A DNA stretch of 15,651 bases, from contig JASLNQ010000018.1 in NCBI GenBank assembly GCA_030745955.1, positions 1-15,651 on the forward strand. The letters are read 5' to 3'. The first letter of the stretch is position 1; each line of letters begins with the position of its first letter. The translations under genes were made by a program, and so were the position numbers. Source of the DNA: Dehalococcoidia bacterium (GTDB taxonomy: Bacteria; Chloroflexota; Dehalococcoidia; UBA1151; UBA1328). Below are positions 8,440 through 15,202 of the stretch, one piece after another. The notes below the pieces were generated by a model, which saw only the letters and a list, made by a program, of their open reading frames with translations, did not search any database and had not been told where the DNA came from.

Positions 8440-8453
8440 GCGCACGAGTGCGC
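8440..8453. repeat. 14-bp perfect dyad upstream of the protease gene
   Basis: GCGCAC-GA-GTGCGC is a perfect inverted repeat with 6-bp arms and a 2-bp spacer, about 93 bp before the protease start. Its size suits a dimeric repressor or activator site. No T tract follows on either strand, so it is not an obvious terminator. The binding protein is unknown. Confidence 0.4.
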
Positions 8454-8598
8454 GCTCCAAAGATGCGAACAATTTAGGGAGATCGGCCTCACGGGTCAAT
8501 TTGCCAAACTACCCGAAAGGGGCAAATCTGGACCCAACCGGCACGCGCGAGGTGAATCAAATGGCCCACCGTTCCAACACAACCGAACTCGCTACGAA

Positions 8599-9168
8599 CT
8601 ACGGCAAAACCTGCTGCTCGATATCGGTATAAGGCAAAACGAAGCCTGCATCGGAGAATGCGTACCACACCTCGTCCATGATCTCCGTGAGCTCAATCCT
8701 CGCAACTTCAGGCACGTCGCAATTCGAAGCCAGGAAGCATGTTCCCGAGTAGCGCAACTGAACGTCATCGAACGATACACACGCCTGGACGATAGCGTCG
8801 GAATACTTGCTGGGCGGCAACTGCGACAGGTTACCCGGGTCGCACGGGCCGCCCCTGAAGGAAACCACCTTCCACTCAAGCGGGCCCTCGGCCGCCGACA
8901 TTGTCCTCGCCTGCGTAGCCATCCACGGGGCAATCTGGCTGGGGACCATCGCACCGACAGGACCGATGCTGGCATCGTTCAACTCCTTCTGCTGCGCCAT
9001 CGCCTGGAAGCTGTCCTGGGTAGTGGTGACCCACCCGGGCACAAACGGCGCAAGCACGACAGCCATCACGCCAAACACGATGAGAAATACCGTGAGCATC
9101 GACGGATTACGGAGCTCGCGCCTGAAGCGCGCCGAACGCGACGTGTCGTTTTTGAAGGATAGGTCCAA
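8599..9168 (-). CDS. Membrane-anchored four-cysteine protein, paralogue 1 (unknown function)
   Basis: No known family is recognised. The 189-residue product has a basic N-terminus (RSARFRRELRNPSM), one membrane helix (about 25-44) and an extracytoplasmic domain. Cysteines are at 109, 130, 144 and 150, suggesting two disulfides or a metal site. It is clearly related to the next upstream gene product: both share the RNP-x-M segment before the helix, a P-[LI]-E-W-x2-[VI]-S-F-x2-GPC block, the same cysteine spacing (21, 14, 6) and a C-terminal AFSDA-x2-V-x-PY segment. The start is taken as TTG at 9168, because the conserved RNP segment must be included and no ATG or GTG lies upstream before a stop. 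No good Shine-Dalgarno is seen. A strong inverted repeat lies in its 183-bp leader. Its place between a paralogue and a secreted protease hints at a cell-surface role, which is inference only. Confidence 0.8.
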   Translation of the reverse strand: MDLSFKNDTSRSARFRRELRNPSMLTVFLIVFGVMAVVLAPFVPGWVTTTQDSFQAMAQQKELNDASIGPVGAMVPSQIAPWMATQARTMSAAEGPLEWKVVSFRGGPCDPGNLSQLPPSKYSDAIVQACVSFDDVQLRYSGTCFLASNCDVPEVARIELTEIMDEVWYAFSDAGFVLPYTDIEQQVLP

Positions 9169-9195
9169 ATTAATTGCGGAGTGTATTAGCCGGGA

Positions 9196-9227
9196 CTGCC
9201 GGTTGGGAGCCGTGCACCAGCCGGCAG
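9196..9227. repeat. Long inverted repeat in the leader between the two paralogues
   Basis: CTGCCGGTTGG (9196-9206) and CCAGCCGGCAG (9217-9227) pair over 11 positions around a 10-nt loop. One pair is a wobble when read as plus-strand RNA and a C-A mismatch when read as minus-strand RNA. It lies 28-59 bp before the TTG start of the downstream paralogue. No T tract follows on either side, so an operator or mRNA leader structure is more likely than a terminator. Confidence 0.45.
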
Positions 9228-9351
9228 GCTGTTACGAATTTCTTAGCAAGCGCAATATCGATTTTCATACTACGCCCGAAAAACCGCAACAGGCATCCTA
9301 CACCTGCCCAGGCAACACGACACCGAACGTTCTGACCCAATGAGCGTCGCC

Positions 9352-9996
9352 CTAATCACGCAGCTGCCCCGCGTCCTCGGGGTATGGCTGGACCAGGTTC
9401 GCGTCTGAAAATGCCACCTTCAACCGATCAAGCACGCCCTGCAATTCGAAAACAGCCTGCTCGGGAATATGGCACGAGGACGTTTCGGCACAATCGGCAG
9501 CATAATTTGTCTGGATAGTGTGCAGGCTCTCGCACGCGATCCTGATCGCATAGCCGTATTTACCGACCGGCAACTGGTCCATGTGCTCGGCAAGGCACGG
9601 GCCGTTGGTGAACGAAATACCCCGCCACTCGATCGGGATATCGGCCTCCTGCATCCGCTCGGCCTGTCGCTTCAGGAACGGGTATATCCAACTCGCCGCG
9701 GTCACATTGACGAAGTGGCGTTCTCTCGACAGCTGAACATCGCTCCAGTTTTCCCTTGCGACGTCCGACACCCTCGGATAAGCGATTGCGATCGGTATCG
9801 CCATGGCTAACAGCACGATTACGATAACCGTGCGCATCGGCGGATTGCGGAAATGCCTTCTCAACCGACCCTTGAACGAATTGTCGTCCGCAGCATAAGT
9901 GATCGGCGCAAGACCCGGGTGCCGATCACGGAACTCATCGCGGTCACCATTTGTCTCAAGCCCGGCTTCTGGCGGGTTGTGATGTGATTTACTCAC
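9352..9996 (-). CDS. Membrane-anchored four-cysteine protein, paralogue 2 (unknown function)
   Basis: This 214-residue protein is the tandem relative of the 189-residue product downstream of it. A 50-residue, charged cytoplasmic N-terminus (longer than in paralogue 1) leads to LRRHFRNPPM and one membrane helix (about 55-73). The outer domain has cysteines 134, 155, 169 and 175, with the same 21/14/6 spacing as paralogue 1. The blocks PIEWRGISFTNGPC and VAFSDANLVQPYPE are shared with paralogue 1. The start is GTG at 9996, only 17 nt after the enolase-superfamily stop, so the two genes are probably co-transcribed. No catalytic motif is seen, and the membrane-proximal region (75-120) is helical and diverged from paralogue 1. 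Function is unknown; a disulfide-stabilised surface or sensory domain is one possibility. Confidence 0.82.
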   Translation of the reverse strand: MSKSHHNPPEAGLETNGDRDEFRDRHPGLAPITYAADDNSFKGRLRRHFRNPPMRTVIVIVLLAMAIPIAIAYPRVSDVARENWSDVQLSRERHFVNVTAASWIYPFLKRQAERMQEADIPIEWRGISFTNGPCLAEHMDQLPVGKYGYAIRIACESLHTIQTNYAADCAETSSCHIPEQAVFELQGVLDRLKVAFSDANLVQPYPEDAGQLRD

Positions 9997-10013
9997 GGGC
10001 CTGGATCATAAAA

Positions 10014-11240
10014 CTAGTACGGCTCAACCCTGAATTCAGAAACAACGTCGTCATTGAGTTCGAAACCAAGTCCGGGCCGATCTGGTACTGCCATCGTCCC
10101 ATCATCTGCTATTACGAACTCTGGCAACAGCAGGTTTTCGACCAGGGGTGAGGCCGGAAAGGCAATCGGGAACTCGAAATAAGGCATGTTGGGAGTGACG
10201 GCGGCCAGGTGAAGCTCAGCCGCGACGCCAACCACATGGCACCACGTATGGGGGATGCAAAGCGCACCGAAGCGGTAGGCATCTTCGGCCACATTCAGGA
10301 TCTCATGCATGCCGCCCGCACGGACTGCGCTCGGTTGAACGACATCCAGCCGCCCCCTGCGGAGCAGGTCGGCAAACTCATGCCGGGTGCTGAACCCCCA
10401 GTCGCCAACCGCAATGCGGACACTCGTCGACTCGGCCAGCCGCCGGTACCCCTCGACATTGTCGGCCGGAAGCGGCGCCTCGATAAAAAACGGCCTGAAC
10501 TGTTCGATCGCCTCGATTGTCCGTAGGGCCTGGCCAACGTCCCGCCACCGGTTCTGCACATCGATCATCAGGTCACGCCGAGGACCCAGGACCGCCCGCG
10601 CCTTTTCGATCACCGCAACATCTGTATCTACATCGACATTGCCAAACTGTCCCGGCCACTCCTCGATTTTCACCGCCTTTACGCCGCGTGAAATCGCAAT
10701 GCTCAGACGCTCTTCGAGTTCGTCGAGGTTTGCGCCGGGTGGGTAAACCGTGGCGTAGGGGGTGACCCGCTCAAGCGGTTCGGTGTCACTTGCAGCCGTG
10801 GCAAACGATCGCCAGATTAACTCGTGCACCGGCTTCCCCAGCGCCTGTCCGGTGATGTCCCACAGCGCCGTCTCCACCGCGCCGATCGCCCCTATAACAA
10901 CGCCCCTGCGACCGAAAACACCGGTCGAGTTGTACATCTTCTGCCACAGGCGTTGCACCTGGGTCGGATCTTCGCCGACAAGCAGGACCTCAAGCCCCAG
11001 CGACGCCCGGACAATCGCATCAATGACCAGGCTGGGTGCCTCGCACTGTCCGATCCCGCTTATCCCCTCATCAGTGTGGACACGGACCAGCGTTATGTCA
11101 TATCCGCCCGTGCTGGCAGGCGCGTCACCCGCCCCGGTGCCCGGTTCAGCGCCACTACCCGCAAATGACGGGTTCCACGAGGTCACAGTCCCGTCGGCAT
11201 CGTCCCGCAGGGCAATAGTTTCAACGCTGGTAATCTTCAT
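10014..11240 (-). CDS. Mandelate racemase/muconate lactonizing enzyme family protein (enolase superfamily)
   Basis: A 408-residue, full-length enolase-superfamily enzyme, which would act on a carboxylate (often a sugar acid) by taking a proton alpha to it. The capping domain (1-130) contains a 27-residue Gly/Ala/Pro-rich stretch (about 20-46) in the substrate-gating loop region. The barrel shows KAVKIEEWPG (188-197), metal ligands D227 (LMIDVQNRW), E254 (FFIEAPLP) and D280 (AVGDWG), a DVVQPSAVRAGG strand (299-310) and H331 (CIPHTW). The second basic residue of the common Lys-x-Lys pair appears as Glu (K191-I-E193). Substrate and reaction, such as dehydration or racemisation, are therefore uncertain. 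The ATG at 11240 overlaps the deaminase stop (ATGA), so translation is probably coupled; no separate Shine-Dalgarno is seen. The Gly-rich stretch looks like a flexible loop rather than a frameshift. Confidence 0.92.
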   Translation of the reverse strand: MKITSVETIALRDDADGTVTSWNPSFAGSGAEPGTGAGDAPASTGGYDITLVRVHTDEGISGIGQCEAPSLVIDAIVRASLGLEVLLVGEDPTQVQRLWQKMYNSTGVFGRRGVVIGAIGAVETALWDITGQALGKPVHELIWRSFATAASDTEPLERVTPYATVYPPGANLDELEERLSIAISRGVKAVKIEEWPGQFGNVDVDTDVAVIEKARAVLGPRRDLMIDVQNRWRDVGQALRTIEAIEQFRPFFIEAPLPADNVEGYRRLAESTSVRIAVGDWGFSTRHEFADLLRRGRLDVVQPSAVRAGGMHEILNVAEDAYRFGALCIPHTWCHVVGVAAELHLAAVTPNMPYFEFPIAFPASPLVENLLLPEFVIADDGTMAVPDRPGLGFELNDDVVSEFRVEPY

Positions 11241-11758
11241 GAAGACGCGTTGGGATTGTGGCTGATGGGTGTATCGGGCAGTTCAACCTTTTTAACACCC
11301 TCAGCGAAATAGCTTTGAAGTCGTTCGTATTCGTCTTTCAACTCCGGTCTTGGCTCCCAGTCCTCTCCGTAGCGAACTCCAAGAACACCGGCTTGCAACA
11401 TCTCCTTCGTGCAACCGAAGCAGGGTCGCCAGGTCGAGTAGAGCACCGATCCGTCGACGGCAATCCCGAACCTGGCCGCCGATAACAGGGCGTTTTGTTC
11501 TGCATGAACGCAAATGCACAGGTCGTAACCGGTGCCCGACGGGTACTCGTCGCGGTTCGAGCAACGCCCGCATCCGCCCTCGTCGCAGTTCGGGGTTTTG
11601 TGGGGTGTGCCGTTGTAGCCGGTAGAAACGATATGGCCGTCACGAGCAAGCACCGCGCCAATATGGCTCCCCATGCAATTCGCCCTGGCTCGCACACCAA
11701 GTGCGATCGCCATCATGTACTCGTCGATATCGGGGCGTTTCCGAGCAGTTTCTGCCAA
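11237..11758 (-). CDS. Deoxycytidylate (dCMP) deaminase, ComEB-like
   Basis: A 173-residue zinc-dependent dCMP/CMP deaminase. The family turns dCMP into dUMP, feeding thymidylate synthesis in the cytoplasm. The catalytic zinc site is plain: H85 and the proton-shuttling E87 in HAEQNA, plus C113 and C116 in RPCFGC. A second cysteine cluster (C58, C63, C66 in NCDEGGCGRC) may hold a structural zinc, as in other dCMP deaminases. GAVLARDGHIVSTGYNGTP (34-52) is the family substrate-pocket region. No ATG or GTG precedes the conserved RPDIDEYMM segment, so TTG at 11758 is taken as start, with an AGGA 11 nt upstream. The gene overlaps the enolase-superfamily gene by 4 nt and is divergent from trpB across 152 bp. 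Length is normal for the family. Confidence 0.93.
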   Translation of the reverse strand: MAETARKRPDIDEYMMAIALGVRARANCMGSHIGAVLARDGHIVSTGYNGTPHKTPNCDEGGCGRCSNRDEYPSGTGYDLCICVHAEQNALLSAARFGIAVDGSVLYSTWRPCFGCTKEMLQAGVLGVRYGEDWEPRPELKDEYERLQSYFAEGVKKVELPDTPISHNPNASS

Positions 11759-11910
11759 GTGGATAAATGTCCTGATTCTGTTTACGTTGATATTCAGTGG
11801 TGAAGGCCTGCAATTTTACCGGGGGACGCCCAGGTCGCACCGTTGGATGCCAGAGAGGCTTCCAAGTTGATCACCCTCTGCGCTGATATCCTAGCCTGAG
11901 TTCGTACGCC

Positions 11911-13185
11911 ATGCCCCGATTTCGGACATGGATCGCCCGCCACACGATTACTCAATCCCCGACCTTCTCGATGACATCAAATTCCCCAGCATCTGGCTCG
12001 CTCCCAAACTCGCAGGGCCGTTTCGGGCCGTATGGTGGCAAGTTCGTTCCCGAAACCCTGATGGCGGCACTCGACGAACTGGAAACCGCCTACGATGACG
12101 CCCGCCGGGATACCTCGTTCTGGGAAGAGTTCGAAGACCTCCTGGCCAACTACGTCGGGCGCCCCACGGCGATGTATCAAGCCAAAAACCTGACCGAAAA
12201 ACTCGGTGGGCCACAGATATACATCAAACGCGAAGACCTCAACCACACCGGCGCTCACAAGATCAACAACGCGATCGGGCAGGCCCTGCTCGCCAAACGG
12301 CTGGGCAAGCAGCGGATCATCGCTGAAACGGGTGCTGGGCAACACGGTGTGGCGACCGCCACCGTCTGCGCGCAGATGGGCCTCGAGTGCATCGTCTACA
12401 TGGGAGAGGAAGACATCCGTCGGCAGGCACCGAACGTGTACCGGATGCGGGAACTTGGTGCCACGGTCGCACCGGTCACGTCAGGCAGCAGAACGCTGAA
12501 GGACGCCATCAACGAAGCGATTCGTGACTGGGTGTCCAACGTGGAAACCACCCACTACATCATCGGGAGTGTCGTCGGGCCACATCCCTACCCAAAGCTG
12601 GTCCGTGACTTCCAGTCGGTCATCGGCAAGGAGGCCCGACAGCAGATCATCGACATGGCAGGCCGGCTGCCCGACTATGTCGTGGCGTGCGTCGGTGGGG
12701 GTTCGAACGCCATGGGAATATTCTCGGGTTTCGTTGACGACCCGGAGGTCGGACTCGTGGGCGTAGAGGCCGCTGGCGAGGGCCTTGAAGGTCGTCATGC
12801 AGCGACGATGTCGAAGGGACGCCCGGGCGTGCTCCACGGATCGCTCAGCTACCTGCTGCAAGACGAACACGGGCAGGTTACCGAAGCCCACAGCATCTCC
12901 GCCGGACTCGATTACCCCGGCGTAGGACCCGAGCACAGCTACCTGAAAGACACGGAGCGCGCCAGCTACGTTTCGGCCACCGACGACGAAGCGATCGAAG
13001 GGTTCAGGCTGCTGAGCCGGTCCGAAGGCATCATTCCCGCGCTCGAACCCGCTCACGCCATCGGCTACATGATGAAATGGGTGCCCACCCTGCCAAAAGA
13101 CCAGGTCATCCTCCTGCTGTTGAGCGGGCGGGGCGACAAGGACCTCGAGACCGTGGCCGCAGCATCGGGCGTCGAACTCCAGTAG
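11911..13185 (+). CDS. trpB: Tryptophan synthase beta chain
   Basis: The beta subunit of tryptophan synthase, a PLP enzyme joining indole and serine to make tryptophan. From the ATG at 11911 it is 424 residues; a second ATG at 11971 (residue 21) gives 404, closer to the usual length. Residues before the [15 protein letters not shown] block (36-50) are not conserved, so either start is possible. The PLP lysine is K117 (HTGAHKINN), the catalytic Glu is E139 (AETGAGQHG), the phosphate loop is GGGSNA (262-267), and the C-terminal cofactor segment is SGRGDKD (405-411). Length and motifs fit TrpB1, the form that works with TrpA. No trpA or other trp gene lies beside it: downstream is a 363-bp gap and then a cytochrome gene on the other strand. 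No leader peptide or attenuator was recognised. Confidence 0.97.
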   Translation: MPRFRTWIARHTITQSPTFSMTSNSPASGSLPNSQGRFGPYGGKFVPETLMAALDELETAYDDARRDTSFWEEFEDLLANYVGRPTAMYQAKNLTEKLGGPQIYIKREDLNHTGAHKINNAIGQALLAKRLGKQRIIAETGAGQHGVATATVCAQMGLECIVYMGEEDIRRQAPNVYRMRELGATVAPVTSGSRTLKDAINEAIRDWVSNVETTHYIIGSVVGPHPYPKLVRDFQSVIGKEARQQIIDMAGRLPDYVVACVGGGSNAMGIFSGFVDDPEVGLVGVEAAGEGLEGRHAATMSKGRPGVLHGSLSYLLQDEHGQVTEAHSISAGLDYPGVGPEHSYLKDTERASYVSATDDEAIEGFRLLSRSEGIIPALEPAHAIGYMMKWVPTLPKDQVILLLLSGRGDKDLETVAAASGVELQ

Positions 13186-13548
13186 GGCCCGGCGGTCGGC
13201 CGGTTGCCTTTCCCCATGCGTCCGCCTGCGGCTGCGAGGAGTTTCGGATCAGGACATATAACACTGCCCGGGCCCGCTGCCACAGGATGAAGGAAACTTC
13301 ACTATCGCGGTACTACAGCGATCGCGATACAACTCGCCCTCTTCCCGACCGGAGCGGAGAGATCAACTGCCAAAACGGGAAAGTCATGCGACTCAGTCAG
13401 CCCCGACCCTGCCACCACCAATTGATGTAACACGTCACAACTCTACTCAGCAATGCGAATCAGGGGAGAGAAGTCCAGGCTGCGGAACCGACCCACCTCC
13501 CCCAGTGGAGTCGGGAAAACGGAGAACGCGCGTCGCACCGGCCGCCGC
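13186..13548. other. 363-bp intergenic gap with no recognised gene
   Basis: This stretch lies between convergent trpB and the cytochrome c gene. Only short frames without protein-like composition are present on either strand. It contains a possible weak hairpin just after trpB (CCGGC-GGTCG-GCCGG, about 13192-13206) and a 7-bp inverted repeat (TATCGCG at 13303-13309 with CGCGATA at 13323-13329). Neither has a T tract, and no RNA gene is recognised. Confidence 0.5.
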
Positions 13549-13980
13549 CTATTTGAGCGTCTTCAGGTAACCGACCAGGTCCTCGAGGTCCGATTCCTTC
13601 ATGTCCGCAAACGTTGTCGGCATGAGGTTTGCATATCCTTCGGCTAGCACTGCGGCCGGATCGATTATCGACTGGCGGATGAAGTCGTCGCCCTTCGAGC
13701 CAACACCTGCAAGACCCGGTCCGACCAATTTGTCGGAACTCGTCTGGTGGCACCCGCTGCAACCCAAACCTGTGAACTTCGTCTCACCGTTGGCAACGTC
13801 GGGGCCCGCGGGTTCCGACACACCCGAACCACCGCTGTCAGCAGGCTCGGAAGCATCCCCAGCGGGCTCTGGAGTCGTCGTCGAGAATGGCGACGGGGTA
13901 TCGTCCGAGCAGGCCACGATCCCGATCAAAGAAAGAAGCGCCAGAACGGCGATTGCGGTTAATAGTGAACGCTTGGACAC
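13549..13980 (-). CDS. Lipoprotein c-type cytochrome
   Basis: A 143-residue mono-haem cytochrome c. The signal peptide ends in a lipobox (GIVAC), so C24 would be lipid-modified and the protein held on the outer face of the membrane. Residues 25-64 form a Ser/Pro/Glu/Gly-rich flexible tether. The class I cytochrome domain begins near residue 64, with the haem site CSGCH (C74, C77, H78), a GPGLAGVGS segment after it, and M120 (NLMPTTF) as probable sixth ligand. The C-terminus DLEDLVGYLKTLK is the standard last helix. GTG at 13980 is the start, with AAGG 8 nt upstream. The likely job is carrying electrons to a terminal oxidase; coxB lies 1.2 kb away on the other strand. The gene is divergent from the PAS-LuxR regulator across 130 bp, which contain a GCACCTACT motif shared with the coxB upstream region. 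Confidence 0.93.
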   Translation of the reverse strand: MSKRSLLTAIAVLALLSLIGIVACSDDTPSPFSTTTPEPAGDASEPADSGGSGVSEPAGPDVANGETKFTGLGCSGCHQTSSDKLVGPGLAGVGSKGDDFIRQSIIDPAAVLAEGYANLMPTTFADMKESDLEDLVGYLKTLK

Positions 13981-14025
13981 GAACCTGGCCTTATGTTTTA
14001 TTCGATTTAAAGGTCAAAAAAATAC

Positions 14026-14034
14026 GCACCTACT
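14026..14034 (+). promoter_or_regulatory. GCACCTACT motif between cytochrome c and PAS-LuxR genes
   Basis: This is one of four GCACC(T/A)A(C/T)T motifs found around the PAS-LuxR gene. It lies 46 bp before the cytochrome c start (in that gene's upstream region) and overlaps a plus-strand TTGAAA (14034-14039). It is probably part of a regulator site, but without a full dyad the support is limited. Confidence 0.35.
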
Positions 14035-14093
14035 TGAAACCGTAGCTGCGTTTATCGCCAAACCATAGGTGAGAATACACCACTCCGGAAGCG

Positions 14094-14132
14094 ATTGGTG
14101 ATAGCTTTGCATGGTGGTGCAAATGCACCAAT
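14094..14132. promoter_or_regulatory. Nested dyads at the PAS-LuxR gene start, including GGTGC-N4-GCACC
   Basis: TGGTGCA (14115-14121) and TGCACCA (14124-14130) form a perfect 7-bp-arm inverted repeat with a 2-bp spacer, containing the GGTGC-N4-GCACC core at 14116-14129. An outer pair ATTGGTG (14094-14100) and CACCAAT (14126-14132) shares its right arm, so two hairpins are mutually exclusive. The ATG at 14111 lies inside. The core recurs before coxB at 15029-15042, which favours a protein-binding site over chance. Confidence 0.55.
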
Positions 14133-14971
14133 TTCGCGAAAATCTCACACTGTTACCCGCCTGGTCGATTTATATTCAACCGAAGGCGGGACGTATTCCC
14201 GGCAATGGAAGCAAAACACTCGCCCACACAGATGGACCGCAAACACGCGGGTTTCTGGCAGATAACAACAATCCGGTGGTGAAACACACCCGAGGGCCAG
14301 CAGGTTTGAGCAACCGCATCGAAGAGCGCGTTCAGGACGATTTTCGTACGTCGGACGGCATGTTCGTAGTTTCCAGCGATCAGAAAATCACCGCGTGGAA
14401 CGCCACCGCAGAAAAGCTGCTCGGGTATCGCCAGGACCAGGCCATCGGCAAGAAGTGCTACGACCTCCTCAGTGCCAACGAAAATCCCGGTCGCATCAAG
14501 TGCAACCGCTCCTGCACCGTTGTAATCAACGCGGCAAAGGGGCGGACGACCAGGGATTTCGATCTTGAATGCCTGGCAACCGATGGCACGCTGCGGCAGT
14601 TCAACATGAGCATCCTGCTCGTCGGCGAACCGGGAACAAAACCAAATGAACGGCGCGTTTTGCACCTGTTCAGGGAGGTGACCGCACGCCGGAGGGTCGA
14701 ACAGGCCTCCGCTGCCGCACCCCGGTCTCATCCATCGGGAAAGGCGAATAGCAGTCTCACCCCGCCCGGATATCGGCTCCCACCCCTGACAACGCGCGAA
14801 GACCAGGTACTGAAACTACTCGCAGCCGGTAAGAACACAGCCGATATCTCCGAAATCCTGGCCATCAGGCCGCTGACTGCCCGCAACCACGTTAGTCGGC
14901 TGCTTACCAAGCTCGGGTGCCGCTCCCGGCTCGAAGCGGTCGCACTGGGGACCCGCGCAGGGCTCGTATAG
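14111..14971 (+). CDS. PAS-domain LuxR-family transcriptional regulator
   Basis: A 286-residue one-component regulator. A PAS sensor domain occupies about residues 78-192 (DGMFVVSSDQKITAWNATAE at its start, FREVTARRRVE at its end), followed by a Pro/Ser-rich linker. A GerE/LuxR helix-turn-helix spans 226-283 (LTTREDQVLKLLAAGKNTAD, then a TARNHVSRLLTKLG recognition region). Three cysteines in the PAS domain (C116, C131, C135; spacing x14 and x3) could bind a cofactor or metal, or sense redox state. Residues 1 to about 65 look unstructured and unlike the family, so the true start may be a GTG at 14276 or 14279, or a TTG at 14306. In that case the dyad at 14116-14129 would lie upstream of the gene. 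It sits between a divergent cytochrome c gene and co-directional coxB, suggesting control of respiratory genes. The signal is unknown. Confidence 0.88.
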   Translation: MVVQMHQFRENLTLLPAWSIYIQPKAGRIPGNGSKTLAHTDGPQTRGFLADNNNPVVKHTRGPAGLSNRIEERVQDDFRTSDGMFVVSSDQKITAWNATAEKLLGYRQDQAIGKKCYDLLSANENPGRIKCNRSCTVVINAAKGRTTRDFDLECLATDGTLRQFNMSILLVGEPGTKPNERRVLHLFREVTARRRVEQASAAAPRSHPSGKANSSLTPPGYRLPPLTTREDQVLKLLAAGKNTADISEILAIRPLTARNHVSRLLTKLGCRSRLEAVALGTRAGLV

Positions 14972-15028
14972 GCAACTTTGCCTGTGGAATCAGGCTTCGT
15001 CACCGGTCTGTAAAAATGCGTCAGGGCT

Positions 15029-15042
15029 GGTGCGCACGCACC
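15029..15042. promoter_or_regulatory. GGTGC-N4-GCACC dyad before coxB
   Basis: GGTGCG-CA-CGCACC is a perfect inverted repeat with 6-bp arms and shares the GGTGC-N4-GCACC core with the dyad at 14116-14129. Its right half continues as GCACCTATT (15038-15046), repeated exactly at 15089-15097, 51 bp downstream. The arrangement fits a binding site for a dimeric HTH protein, most simply the adjacent PAS-LuxR regulator. Confidence 0.55.
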
Positions 15043-15088
15043 TATTCTTGGCGTCCGACGCTGATTAACCTTCTCTTTCGGCGACTTT

Positions 15089-15120
15089 GCACCTATTTGT
15101 GCTGTTTGGCTTCTTATACT
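15089..15120 (+). promoter_or_regulatory. Putative coxB promoter with GCACCTATT at the -35 position
   Basis: TATACT (15115-15120) matches the -10 consensus at five of six positions, about 82 nt before the proposed coxB start. The -35 region has no good TTGACA match. Instead, GCACCTATT (15089-15097) ends exactly 17 bp upstream of the -10 and is part of a small dyad GCAC-N6-GTGC (15089-15102). A weak -35 covered by an activator site is typical of positively controlled promoters; this is inference from layout. Confidence 0.5.
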
Positions 15121-15202
15121 GGTTAGCGCTGCTCGGTCTAGACTGTCGTCGCCGGACCCTAATCCGTTTTGTCTGGCATGTACGCGGACTTAGCGCGAGC
15201 GT

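Noticed and set aside
8499..8527. Inverted repeat ATTTGCC / GGCAAAT downstream of the 189-residue protein gene
   Set aside because: The 15-nt loop is long and no T tract follows on the minus strand; it may be chance in an AT/GC-mixed gap.
11867..11892. Possible trpB promoter, TTGATC and TATCCT
   Set aside because: The spacing is only 14 bp and both hexamers match poorly, so no promoter is called.
12481..13056. Minus-strand frame of 191 codons opposite trpB
   Set aside because: It has no recognisable motif and lies wholly within the highly conserved trpB gene.
13192..13206. Possible trpB terminator hairpin CCGGC-GGTCG-GCCGG
   Set aside because: The stem is 5 bp and the following bases are TTGCCTTT, not a convincing T tract; GC-rich sequence yields such stems by chance.
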